Shown here: positions 1 to 5,994 of the stretch, one piece after another
How the letters are laid out: every line of letters begins with the position of its first letter
Position numbering within the stretch: position 1 is the first letter of the stretch
Assembly (NCBI GenBank): GCA_028275645.1
Contig: JAPWUH010000020.1
Coordinates: 1-12,779, forward strand
Reading direction: 5' to 3'
Origin: Caldivirga sp.
Lineage (GTDB): Archaea; Thermoproteota; Thermoprotei; Thermoproteales; Thermocladiaceae
DNA: 12,779 nt
Translations under genes and position numbers: made by a program
Notes under the pieces: model-generated
What the model was told of the DNA's origin: nothing
Databases searched by the model: none
What the model saw: only the letters and a program-made list of their open reading frames with translations

Positions 1-83
1 TGGGAATGAGTTTTGACTTAACCTTAATATTCATTACGTGTTTAACCGTTGAATCCTGGTTCGTGTTTAGTCTTCAGGGGAAA

Positions 84-92
84 GTTTTATAA
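84..92 (+). promoter_or_regulatory. TATA box for the Trp-tailed regulator
   Basis: TTTTATAAA lies with its centre about 28 bp upstream of the GTG at 116. In archaea transcription starts about 25-27 bp downstream of the TATA centre, so the mRNA would begin at or next to that GTG (leaderless). The 83 bases to its left hold no gene I can support. A minus-strand ATG at 34 is open to the window edge, but its nearest TATA-like element is too close to it. Confidence 0.6.
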
Positions 93-94
93 AT

Positions 95-116
95 CCGATA
101 TCAGTACCGTTATCGG
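95..116. promoter_or_regulatory. Inverted repeat over the start site, candidate operator
   Basis: CCGATA (95-100) is repeated inverted as TATCGG (111-116) with a 10-base spacer. Allowing one mismatch the arms extend to 8 bp (CCGATATC / GTTATCGG). The element sits between the TATA box and the GTG start, over the predicted transcription start, and the gene that follows encodes a winged-helix protein. A repressor bound here would block polymerase loading, so autoregulation is a reasonable inference. No second copy was seen upstream of the neighbouring padR-type gene. Confidence 0.4.
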
Positions 117-442
117 TGAGTGAAAAAATGATGGGGCGCATACTAGCTATCGGCGAGTGGGCCATACTACAGGAGCTAAGTAAGGGTAGAAGGAGGATAA
201 GCGAACTAAGGCAGGTGGTGCCACTATACGGCTCAGCACTAGACCTAGCGATAAGCGACCTACTGGTCATGGGCCTCGTCAGAAGGGTAACTGAGGGTGG
301 GGAGGAGTACCTTGAGTTAACCGAGTTAGGTAAAAACATAACCACGGCCCCATGGCCATGGTGGCCATGGGGTTGGGGAAAGGCATGGTGGCCTTGGTGG
401 GCTGGACCAAGGTGGGGTAGGCACCACTGGGCTTGGTGGTGA
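116..442 (+). CDS. Winged-helix regulator with Trp-rich C-terminal tail
   Basis: The 108-residue product has two parts. Residues about 8-75 look like a small winged helix-turn-helix domain: helices around ILAIGEWAILQEL and ISELRQVV, a recognition-like helix ALDLAISDLLVMGLVRR, then a short wing with EEYLELTELGKNI. It resembles the PadR/MarR/ArsR style of fold, but I cannot assign a family. Residues about 78-108 form an odd tail of W, P, G, R and H, with about 13 tryptophans in 31 residues, ending HHWAWW. The tail is in frame and ends at a normal stop one base before the stop of the convergent PadR gene. I chose GTG 116 because the TATA box predicts transcription starting there; ATG 128 is an alternative. 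The tail could bind a ligand, metal, membrane or partner; none of these is shown by the sequence. Confidence 0.7.
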   Translation: MSEKMMGRILAIGEWAILQELSKGRRRISELRQVVPLYGSALDLAISDLLVMGLVRRVTEGGEEYLELTELGKNITTAPWPWWPWGWGKAWWPWWAGPRWGRHHWAWW

Positions 443-443
443 G

Positions 444-899
444 TTAATGCTCAACCACCTTACTTAAGTCATTTAAAACCTGCCTTATTTTTTCCCTATC
501 CTCCCTGGGTAACCTATCCCAGTTATCAATTATATACCTGGCCATGGACACGAACTCATCTACGCTGAACGGTGATAAGGGTGGTGGGGGTGGGTTAATA
601 CCCATCACGCCTATGGCCCTCTTGCCCTCCTCCGTTAGGGAGTAGTACTTCTTAACGCCGTCAATCCTAGAGATCTTAATTAACCCCTCCCTCTCCAGGT
701 CATCGAGCAGTGGGTATATTGAGCCGGGTGACGGTCTCCAGAAGCCGAAGCTCCACCTCTCAATCTCATCAATTATCTGGGCACCAGTTAACTCACCCTT
801 GAAGGCGAGTATGTAAAGTACAATATCCCTCAATATCCCCCTCCTCCTCCAGAACCAGCCCATGAATTCGTGCGGTATAGGCCCCCTCCTCCAATCCAT
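444..899 (-). CDS. PadR-family transcriptional regulator
   Basis: This 151-residue protein has the PadR winged-helix pattern at about residues 22-95: ILRDIVLYILAFKGELTGAQI, a second helix ending in the motif SPGSIYPLLDDLEREGLI, then the wing KKYYSLTEEGKRAI. PadR proteins normally dimerise through a C-terminal helix. Here that part is short (about residues 113-151, helical, starting SVDEFVSMARYI) and follows a proline run (PPPPP). The N-terminus before the domain is rich in W, R and G (MDWRRG, GWFWRRRG). ATG 899 is supported by a TATA element centred about 26 bp upstream. It converges on the Trp-tailed regulator with one base between the stop codons. PadR proteins often repress nearby transporter or stress genes, but no such target is visible here. 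Confidence 0.85.
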   Translation of the reverse strand: MDWRRGPIPHEFMGWFWRRRGILRDIVLYILAFKGELTGAQIIDEIERWSFGFWRPSPGSIYPLLDDLEREGLIKISRIDGVKKYYSLTEEGKRAIGVMGINPPPPPLSPFSVDEFVSMARYIIDNWDRLPREDREKIRQVLNDLSKVVEH

Positions 900-921
900 T
901 AACCCGGCTACTAAGGCGTAG

Positions 922-929
922 AATTAAAC
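922..929 (-). promoter_or_regulatory. TATA box for the PadR gene
   Basis: Read on the minus strand the element is GTTTAATT, centred about 26 bp from the ATG at 899, which predicts a leaderless mRNA. Confidence 0.5.
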
Positions 930-937
930 TTTACTAC

Positions 938-958
938 AAATAATTTAAGGTATTATTT
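938..958. repeat. AT-rich inverted repeat upstream of padR promoter
   Basis: AAATAAT (938-944) and ATTATTT (952-958) are perfect inverted arms with a 7-base spacer. They lie just upstream of the TATA box of the PadR gene. This is a possible activator or operator site, but AT-rich arms of this size also occur by chance. Confidence 0.3.
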
Positions 959-972
959 TATGTGAATTAACC

Positions 973-991
973 GGGGCGATTAATTAGCCCC
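973..991. other. Short GC hairpin in the padR-HMGR intergenic gap
   Basis: GGGGC (973-977) and GCCCC (987-991) flank a 9-base AT-rich loop. A second small inverted repeat, AGGGT/ACCCT, lies at 1067-1071 and 1084-1088. The 221-base gap 900-1120 otherwise shows only the padR promoter. The hairpins may contribute to transcript ends for the minus-strand HMG-CoA reductase gene, but no clear U-tract follows. Confidence 0.25.
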
Positions 992-1120
992 AGCCCACGC
1001 TTTAATGGGTATGCTTCACCATTGAGCTCAAGTCCATTAAACCTCGAGGGGGATAACTAAGACCATAGGGTGGAACTGTAGATGACCCTCCCCGCCATAA
1101 ATAACGAAGCTCGACCGCTG

Positions 1121-2356
1121 TCAGGTTTGCTTACCAGCCCTACCCAGCATTTCATGGGCTCTACCCAGCTCCCTCCTGTGTTGCGCTATGAGTAGGTTTA
1201 ACTCACCTGCTAAGACTGCTGCAGCCACTATCTCGGCGAACTTGACTGCATTTGAGCCAGGTGGATCACCACCACCCTGGACACCCAACATTTGAAGGGC
1301 CTCCCTCTGGGTTGGTAACCCAGTACCGCCACCAACTGTACCTACCTCTAGGCTTGGTAACGTTACTGATACGTACAGGTCGCCGTTATCGTTAACCTCA
1401 GCCCAGGTGGTTCCCATGCTTGACTCAACCACCTGGGCCACGTCCTGCCCAGTGGCTATGAATATTGCTGCTATTATGTTGGCGAAGTGGGCGTTGAAGC
1501 CGTAGGAGTGGGCGTACGCCGAGCCCAGTAGGTTCTTCCTAACGTTAATGTTAACCACGTCCTCGGGGGTTATGCCGAAGCGTTCCATTAAGTACCTCCT
1601 TGAGATAACTGCCTCGCTAATGACGGTCTTACCCCTACCCATCAGGAAGTTGACAGCGTTGGGCTTCTTATCGACGCACATGTTACCGCTGACGCTGATT
1701 AACCTAACCCCCTGGTAATTATCCTCAATCCACTTGGCAACCTTCTCTGAGGCTATGGTGACCATGTTCATACCCATCGCGTCACCGGTATTGAACACGA
1801 GCCTCAGCCACACGTTGTTGCCCATCATGAAGGGCTGAACCTCGTTAAGCCTAAGATGCCTACTCCCAGACTCCGCAACCTCCTTAATCTTACTAAAGTT
1901 AAGCCTAACCCAGTCAATGAACTTAACTGCATCAACAGCGCTGGGTAATTTAAACAATGGTGCTCTGGCCATTCCATCCTTAATAACGATGCTCCTGGCC
2001 CCACCATTCTCAGTCACAACCTTAGCCCCCCTGTTAACGGAAGCCACCAAGGCACCCTCAGTGGTGGCTAAGGGTATGTAGTACAGCCCATTCGCATAGA
2101 GGCCCTTAATTAGTAGGGGCCCGGCAACCCCAATGGGTATCTGGGCGGCGCCTATTGTGTTCTCCGTATTCCTTCTGTAGACCTGGTTGAAGTCTATTAT
2201 GGTTGACCCAATGGCCTTAAGCTCAACCCCAAGCTTCCTCTCCAAGTACATTCTCCTAGCCTTAGTGGCTAGGTTAGAGTCCTTAAGCAGTTCATCAACC
2301 TCATGCATCTTAACCTTACCCTCCTCAATCATCTTAACCACATCATCAAGGGACAT
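1121..2356 (-). CDS. hmgA: 3-hydroxy-3-methylglutaryl-CoA reductase, class I
   Basis: The enzyme reduces HMG-CoA to mevalonate with two NADPH, the committed step to the isoprenoid chains of archaeal lipids. The 411-residue protein is soluble, with no membrane segments, as usual in archaea. Family motifs are ENTIGAAQIPIGVAGPL (about 65-81), the catalytic Glu in TTEGALVA (E100), the cofactor motif GDAMGMNM (191-198), the catalytic Lys in CVDKKPNAVN (K230), GQDVAQ (catalytic Asp D305) and the C-terminal His in RAHEMLGR (H401). The spacing follows class I rather than class II (mvaA-type) enzymes. ATG 2356 is 27 bp from the centre of a minus-strand TATA box, so the mRNA is probably leaderless. It is monocistronic here, with structured non-coding sequence upstream. 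Confidence 0.97.
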   Translation of the reverse strand: MSLDDVVKMIEEGKVKMHEVDELLKDSNLATKARRMYLERKLGVELKAIGSTIIDFNQVYRRNTENTIGAAQIPIGVAGPLLIKGLYANGLYYIPLATTEGALVASVNRGAKVVTENGGARSIVIKDGMARAPLFKLPSAVDAVKFIDWVRLNFSKIKEVAESGSRHLRLNEVQPFMMGNNVWLRLVFNTGDAMGMNMVTIASEKVAKWIEDNYQGVRLISVSGNMCVDKKPNAVNFLMGRGKTVISEAVISRRYLMERFGITPEDVVNINVRKNLLGSAYAHSYGFNAHFANIIAAIFIATGQDVAQVVESSMGTTWAEVNDNGDLYVSVTLPSLEVGTVGGGTGLPTQREALQMLGVQGGGDPPGSNAVKFAEIVAAAVLAGELNLLIAQHRRELGRAHEMLGRAGKQT

Positions 2357-2378
2357 TGATAGATGCAGCGCCTATTCG

Positions 2379-2387
2379 CTTAAAAAG
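2379..2387 (-). promoter_or_regulatory. TATA box for HMG-CoA reductase
   Basis: Minus-strand CTTTTTAAG, centred 27 bp before the ATG at 2356. The predicted start site coincides with the start codon. Confidence 0.6.
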
Positions 2388-2476
2388 TTACCCTTAAACA
2401 TCAAGAAGTTAATAACAGACAAACCTCACCATTCATGGCAGGTTACCCCATTACATGGAGGTTTCACGGAGATGAG

Positions 2477-2485
2477 TTTATAAAT
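2477..2485 (+). promoter_or_regulatory. TATA box pointing into non-coding sequence
   Basis: TTTATAAAT is a strong archaeal TATA match in a region with no plus-strand gene. Transcription would start about 2506-2508, exactly at the first stem of the foldable stretch that follows. Confidence 0.5.
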
Positions 2486-2505
2486 CATAGCACTGGGCTA
2501 CTTAG

Positions 2506-2612
2506 TAACCCCCAAAGAGGGGTAACAATCGAGATCCCCAGCGTGAAACCCGCCCCTTAAAAAAGGCGGGAAGGGGGTCATATACCTAATCTGGGGGAGT
2601 TTCAGTTTTCAT
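2506..2612 (+). ncRNA. Candidate structured RNA, unidentified
   Basis: The stretch begins where the upstream TATA box predicts initiation and contains no supported reading frame. Visible stems are ACCCC (2508-2512) with GGGGU (2519-2523); GAUCCCC (2533-2539) with GGGGGUC (2573-2579), enclosing CCCGCC (2549-2554) with GGCGGG (2565-2570); and an alternative CCCCAG (2536-2541) with CUGGGG (2591-2596) that cannot coexist with the second stem. A short U-run follows at 2606-2609. A third competitor, ACUCCCAG (2643-2650), can also pair with 2591-2600. It could be a small RNA or the leader of a longer transcript. It matches no family I recognise, and the 3' end is a guess. Confidence 0.4.
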
Positions 2613-2648
2613 GATTATTTGTAATAGTTATTACTGTTGATGACTCCC

Positions 2649-2670
2649 AGTTAGTTTTATAAAACTAACT
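2649..2670. promoter_or_regulatory. Perfect 22-bp palindrome centred on a TATA box
   Basis: The half-site AGTTAGTTTTA (2649-2659) is followed directly by its exact reverse complement (2660-2670), so the core TTTTATAAAA (2655-2664) is a symmetric TATA box. Rightward initiation would fall about 2685-2688, at the edge of a sharply GC-rich foldable block. Because archaeal TATA orientation is set largely by the flanking BRE, a symmetric box could in principle also fire leftward, or the arms could be an operator. It is the best promoter match in the window. Confidence 0.65.
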
Positions 2671-2685
2671 CCAATACTCTTGCTA

Positions 2686-2846
2686 GTGCCCCTGGGGTCC
2701 CGAGATCCGTAGGGCAAGGAGCCGCGGGCGACCGTTGGGGAGCTGCTGCGGTGAGCGGCCCCAGGGAGACCGTCGAGAAGGAGACGGTGGAGGTTTAACA
2801 CCTCCGCCGCCTCCAGAGAGACGGTAGGTTAAAGCCGCTCACCGTG
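2686..2846 (+). ncRNA. Probable structured non-coding RNA gene, family unassigned
   Basis: The block 2688-2844 is about 68% G+C by hand count, sharply higher than its AT-rich flanks, and lacks a credible reading frame. That is typical of structural RNA genes in hyperthermophiles. It starts where the palindromic TATA box predicts. A nested stem is visible: CGGUGAGCGGC (2749-2759) with GCCGCUCACCG (2834-2844), 11 perfect pairs; ACCGUC (2769-2774) with GACGGU (2820-2825); then GGAG/CUCC (2780-2783 / 2811-2814) continuing across one A-C mismatch into a 10-bp hairpin (2785-2794 / 2800-2809) with loop UUAAC. A purine-rich 5x5 internal loop, GAGAA facing AGAGA, separates the last two. The 5' part can form UGCCC/GGGCA (2687-2691 / 2712-2716), and 2690-2699 can pair with 2757-2766, which would be a pseudoknot with the long stem. 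The 3' end overlaps the tail of the convergent gene by a few bases. I considered RNase P RNA (including the reduced Thermoproteaceae form), SRP RNA and 5S rRNA, and cannot confirm any. Confidence 0.6.
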
Positions 2847-3609
2847 CAATGCTACCCACATTACCCCTAATTATTGGGTAGAAGACATCCATACCCATGG
2901 GTAACTCACCCACCCTACCCAGCCTAAAGTCGTGGATTATCATTGACGTCAATAGTAGCGTCTTAACCAACCCCTTAAATTCGTCACTTAGGTCTATGCT
3001 ACACATTAGGGTTGTGTCGACTCTATACGGTGAAACCCTCCTTATGCTCACCATTAACCCGGGTTTATGGTAAATCCTCACCCCGGCTATGTGGTAATCA
3101 TTATCCGTTACGGACTTAACGTAGTCCTCAACCTTATCCGGGTTACTGGTTAACTTAGCTGACATAGCCAGTATTGGTATTGGTGACTCAAGGTACTTGT
3201 TAATCAAGGTCTCCACCATGTACTTCACGTAATCGCTGCCGTTAACCACGAGACCCCTCAGCACCGTTTCATCGGCATCCTCAACCTGTAGGCTAACCTT
3301 ACCGTTGACTATGGTCAACTGGTTCAGGGCAACCGTGCTCCTGTAGATTACGTAAATGGGTACGTACTCATAGTCGTCAACTATAAATGGCCTAATGAAC
3401 TCCGTACTTTGACTGATCCCAGAGTATGGCTGGAGCTTAATGTAGTCACCCACGCATGGCTTGCTTAAACTCACCGTTAACTTGCCGTTCTTATCAATGG
3501 ATAGGGCAAGGTCACCGCTCCTCGACTTAACTATGGCGCAATGGTGTCTATAGGTTAGTATGAACTTAGGTAGCACGGTGAAGTTGAGCGCCGGAGGTAT
3601 TAATACCAA
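2839..3609 (-). CDS. Hypothetical protein
   Basis: I do not recognise this 256-residue protein. It looks soluble and alternates beta-rich stretches (VPIYVIYRSTVALNQ; a KLTVSLS segment) with a helical C-terminal third (EFKGLVKTLLLTSMII). There is no signal peptide and no clear catalytic motif; three cysteines (about residues 24, 52 and 203) do not form a metal site. The start is uncertain. The first possible codon is TTG 3609, inside a palindromic GGTATTAATACC (3596-3607). GTG 3576 (residue 12) is an alternative that fits TATA-like sequence at 3610-3628 better. The stop overlaps the end of the convergent RNA candidate. It follows the next gene (3660-4079) in the same direction after a 50-base gap that seems to hold its own promoter. 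Confidence 0.65.
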   Translation of the reverse strand: MVLIPPALNFTVLPKFILTYRHHCAIVKSRSGDLALSIDKNGKLTVSLSKPCVGDYIKLQPYSGISQSTEFIRPFIVDDYEYVPIYVIYRSTVALNQLTIVNGKVSLQVEDADETVLRGLVVNGSDYVKYMVETLINKYLESPIPILAMSAKLTSNPDKVEDYVKSVTDNDYHIAGVRIYHKPGLMVSIRRVSPYRVDTTLMCSIDLSDEFKGLVKTLLLTSMIIHDFRLGRVGELPMGMDVFYPIIRGNVGSIAR

Positions 3610-3659
3610 TTAATTATTTTCAATAAAGATGACCCAGGGTTAGGCGATGGCTTAGGCGG

Positions 3660-4079
3660 CTACTTCAGCGGTTTAAGGAAGAGCACCTTACCGTACCTAC
3701 CCAGTTCACCGTGAATAATGCTTAGTGGTTCCTCATTGGCCGAATTAAACCCAACAACCCTTGAATCATTCTCAGTAACCCTGACGTACTTATCCTCACT
3801 AAACCTTATAGTCACCTCCCTAGGCCCAAAAATTATCTTAAACCTGACCCTTGAACCAGCCAATAGTTTAGCCACGGCCATAGCCAGCTCAATCTGCCTC
3901 TTAGTGGGTCCCCCTTTCGGCCTCCTCTTCTTAAGCTCACTTAAATCACCAACATCACCTTTAACAATGCCCTTCACCGAATCCACAACAACCAAGTCAC
4001 CCCTATAATCCACAACCTCCACGTTTAGGCCCTCAGCAACCCTGTTAACCAACTCCTCAACAGTGACCTCCTCGGGCAT
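3660..4079 (-). CDS. Hypothetical protein, basic middle segment
   Basis: This is an unrecognised 139-residue protein. The N-terminal ~45 residues are acidic with predicted beta strands (VEVVDYRGDLVVVDSVKGIVKG). They are followed by a basic linker KKRRPKGGPTKRQIE and a helix AMAVAKLLAG, then a beta-rich C-terminal half. The basic linker running into a helix would suit nucleic-acid binding, but that is only a guess. ATG 4079 is supported twice: a minus-strand TATA element (4101-4112) is about 27 bp upstream, and GGAG stands about 7 bases before the ATG. Confidence 0.7.
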   Translation of the reverse strand: MPEEVTVEELVNRVAEGLNVEVVDYRGDLVVVDSVKGIVKGDVGDLSELKKRRPKGGPTKRQIELAMAVAKLLAGSRVRFKIIFGPREVTIRFSEDKYVRVTENDSRVVGFNSANEEPLSIIHGELGRYGKVLFLKPLK

Positions 4080-4234
4080 TAGGACTCCTTACGCTGAGGG
4101 AAATTAAAAACGTTTTCAACATTCATGGCAAGCCCCCTTGATGTAGCTGCGAGCTTAACAATACCACCCAATGAGGGTCCTGAACCCAGGTTGCGTTAAT
4201 TGATCAAATATTACCTTAGGTTTGTCTGATTAAG

Positions 4235-4242
4235 TTAAATAA
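4235..4242 (+). promoter_or_regulatory. TATA box deciding the start of the next gene
   Basis: TTAAATAA is centred 26 bp upstream of ATG 4265. This favours that ATG over the longer GTG start at 4250, which would lie only 11 bp from the box. Confidence 0.5.
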
Positions 4243-4264
4243 GACCTAAGTGAACGCACCCGTG

Positions 4265-4693
4265 ATGGAGGATAGGCTAGTCGCCATCATAGAGGCCCTA
4301 AGGGTCATGAGCGACGGTAGGTGGGTTAGCTTGAGAAGTATTAGAAGGAGAGTACCCATTAACATGTCCCTGAAGGATCTGCTTGAGTTGAGTAGGCGCG
4401 GGCTAGTTGAATCCTACGTTGACTTGGCCTCGGGGGAGATCTACATCAGGGTTAAGCCAAGCGGGAGTAGCGGTAGTGGGATTAACATAACTGAGCTTGT
4501 TAAGTTGATTAAAAATGAGTTAAAGGAGCCAATGCCTAAACCGGCCTTCGAGGAATTGTTAAGGAGGGTAATGGGTGATATGTGGACTCAAGCATATTCA
4601 GAATTGGTTAATAGGGGCATTGTAAGGGAGTTGGACTTCAACGGGATAACATTCCTAGCCTTAGTGAGGGATGGGCAGGGGCAGGCGCAGTAA
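4265..4693 (+). CDS. Hypothetical protein, possible tandem winged-helix
   Basis: The product is 142 residues from ATG 4265, or 147 from GTG 4250. The first half (DRLVAIIEALRVMSDGRWVSL, then RVPINMSLKDLLELSRRGLVESY and a short strand GEIYIRVK) has the helix-turn-helix-wing rhythm. After a Gly/Ser linker (SGSSGSG) the second half repeats a similar order: ITELVKLIKNEL, PAFEELLRRVM, AYSELVNRGIVRELDFNGITFLAL. I infer two small winged-helix-like units joined by a flexible linker, but no family motif is certain. It converges on surE, with 45 bases between the stops and no evident terminator. Confidence 0.65.
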   Translation: MEDRLVAIIEALRVMSDGRWVSLRSIRRRVPINMSLKDLLELSRRGLVESYVDLASGEIYIRVKPSGSSGSGINITELVKLIKNELKEPMPKPAFEELLRRVMGDMWTQAYSELVNRGIVRELDFNGITFLALVRDGQGQAQ

Positions 4694-4738
4694 TGCGTAG
4701 GCACCACGATGAGGCAATTAATATCAACGTTCATTGCG

Positions 4739-5569
4739 TTACTGGGTTCGCTGATTGGTTAAGTTTAAGGCCATTCTTAAGGCGTTTTCAACTTCACCAA
4801 CACCACTGATGCCACCTGGGATAAGGCCACTAAGTATTATTGGCGTGACCACTAGCTTGCCCTCCTTGTAAAAGGCGTAGGCGTCGCTGTCAGGGTCCAG
4901 CTGCACCAACTCATCACCCCACCTCCAATACACGTTACCACCCCTCGGATCCTTAGACTCAATTAGGGTCTCCTTGAATAAAATCCTGGCTAGGCGCGTG
5001 GCCACCCTATAACCACCACTCCACCTCCCTGGTGACGGTATGTTAATTGACAAAGCGTCAATGCCACTAAACCAGCCTTTAGCCTCGATGTAACCCACAA
5101 TACCATTAACAACGTTGACCGCGTCCCTAAAGTAATCACTTCTAATCTGCGGTATCGTGAATTTGCCGCTGGGTGGGACCTCTATTGATACCGCTAATCC
5201 TGGTATGCCCATTAGCGATGCCTGCACGACAGCCCCAATGGTGCCGCTTATGAAGATTGACTCAAGCCCAACGTTCTCACCTAGGTTAATGCCGCTGATC
5301 ACGATGTCTGGTTTAAACATATTTACGCCTATGAAGACTGCATCTGAGGGTGTTCCATCGGTTGCGTACACGTTCACTGAGTCAACGTATAGGCCGTTGC
5401 TCAACCTCCAAACCCTTATCGGCCTACTGTACGTCCTAGCCGCCCCTACGCTGCTTAATTGGGATTCAGGGGCTATTACATGGACCTCATGGTCTCTGGC
5501 CAGTGAATTGGCTAAGGTTACTATGCCCGGCGACGATAAACCATCATCATTGGTTACGAGTATCCTCAA
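4739..5569 (-). CDS. surE: SurE family 5'/3'-nucleotidase (survival protein SurE)
   Basis: SurE is a metal-dependent phosphatase that removes phosphate from nucleoside 5'- and 3'-monophosphates. The 276-residue protein begins with the diagnostic [10 protein letters not shown] (metal ligands D8 and D9). It continues with PESQLSS (S40 likely metal ligand), [10 protein letters not shown] (72-81), the block [15 protein letters not shown] (N95) and [21 protein letters not shown] (108-128). The start is TTG, confirmed because the conserved motif must begin there, and GGTGG in the short gap upstream can serve as ribosome-binding site. It lies 11 bases downstream of the TFS stop in the same direction, so the two probably share an mRNA and surE translation uses the Shine-Dalgarno route rather than the leaderless one. 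Confidence 0.95.
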   Translation of the reverse strand: MRILVTNDDGLSSPGIVTLANSLARDHEVHVIAPESQLSSVGAARTYSRPIRVWRLSNGLYVDSVNVYATDGTPSDAVFIGVNMFKPDIVISGINLGENVGLESIFISGTIGAVVQASLMGIPGLAVSIEVPPSGKFTIPQIRSDYFRDAVNVVNGIVGYIEAKGWFSGIDALSINIPSPGRWSGGYRVATRLARILFKETLIESKDPRGGNVYWRWGDELVQLDPDSDAYAFYKEGKLVVTPIILSGLIPGGISGVGEVENALRMALNLTNQRTQ

Positions 5570-5580
5570 CCCAACCCACC

Positions 5581-5916
5581 CTACTCATACTCACGCCAGG
5601 TATACCCACACCTAGTGCACCTGTAAAACCTAGTTGGTGGTTCATCAGCGGCCCTAGTTTGTTGAACCCAGAAGTAGGCCTCATTGTTTCCGCACCTTGG
5701 GCAGGTAACCTTAACCTTAGGCAGATTCTCAGTAACCTTAGTGATGACCACGGGTTTTTCATCAGGCTTATGCTCAATGACCGTTTTCTCGATAAGGGAT
5801 ACTGCAGTTGACGCATCCTCCACGTAACCACACTTAGGGCATTTCCACACTACACGGTTACCGCTCTTATACGGTTTCATCATTGATCCACATCTTGGAC
5901 AGAACTTTATAGCCAT
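5581..5916 (-). CDS. tfs: Transcription factor S (TFS), TFIIS-like cleavage factor
   Basis: TFS rescues arrested archaeal RNA polymerase by stimulating cleavage of the backtracked RNA 3' end. The 111-residue protein has both zinc ribbons: an N-terminal Rpb9-like one (C6, C9, C26, C29: CPRC...CPKC) and a C-terminal TFIIS-type one (C72, C75, C100, C103). The acidic pair D91-E92 in [19 protein letters not shown] is the catalytic tip inserted into the polymerase active site, so this is a cleavage-competent paralogue by sequence. Length matches the family. ATG 5916 lies about 33 bp from a minus-strand TATA box centre, giving a leader of only a few bases. surE follows. Confidence 0.95.
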   Translation of the reverse strand: MAIKFCPRCGSMMKPYKSGNRVVWKCPKCGYVEDASTAVSLIEKTVIEHKPDEKPVVITKVTENLPKVKVTCPRCGNNEAYFWVQQTRAADEPPTRFYRCTRCGYTWREYE

Positions 5917-5944
5917 GGCGAGTTAACACCTGAGTGGGCACTTT

Positions 5945-5976
5945 CTAATAAACCTTTCCCACAATGCTTAATAAAT
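5945..5976. promoter_or_regulatory. Back-to-back TATA boxes for tfs (-) and the PfkB kinase (+)
   Basis: CTAATAAACC (5945-5954, read GGTTTATTAG on the minus strand) serves tfs, and CTTAATAAAT (5967-5976) serves the kinase. Only 12 bases separate them in a 78-base divergent gap, so polymerase complexes on the two promoters may exclude one another. Confidence 0.5.
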
Positions 5977-5994
5977 CCGCTCCGTTGACGGCTA

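Noticed and set aside
1..34. Possible 5' end of a minus-strand gene (ATG at 34)
   Set aside because: Only 11 codons are visible and the nearest TATA-like element is about 10 bp from the ATG; too little to support.
2187..2483. Plus-strand ORF antisense to the start of HMG-CoA reductase
   Set aside because: It is a frame shadow of a well-supported gene, with low-complexity composition and no promoter.
2519..2539. T-arm-like GGGGU ... UCCCC and a possible split-tRNA half
   Set aside because: The loop is too long and lacks UUCRA; the following seven bases have no upstream complement to form an acceptor stem.
2634..2650. Fluoride-riboswitch-like or C/D-box-like GUUGAUGACUCCC
   Set aside because: The 5' half of the fluoride aptamer is absent, and no D box (CUGA) follows, so the match is a short coincidence.
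2789..2805. tRNA T-arm, GGAGG stem with a 7-base loop
   Set aside because: The loop UUUAACA lacks the invariant C56, and neither an acceptor nor an anticodon stem can be placed around it. The hairpin is better explained as part of the longer stem.
2686..2846. Calling the GC-rich block RNase P RNA, SRP RNA or 5S rRNA
   Set aside because: No GAAAGUC-like CR-I or ACAGAA-like CR-V for RNase P, no GGAAG tetraloop or AGCAG side of SRP helix 8, and for 5S the loop C and helices I, IV and V are missing. Local similarities are too short to name the RNA.
4125..4199. 24-codon ORF and weak C/D-box sRNA pattern in the 4080-4249 gap
   Set aside because: The C box (UUGAUGU) and C' box are poor, no TATA box is correctly spaced, and the peptide shows no recognisable feature.
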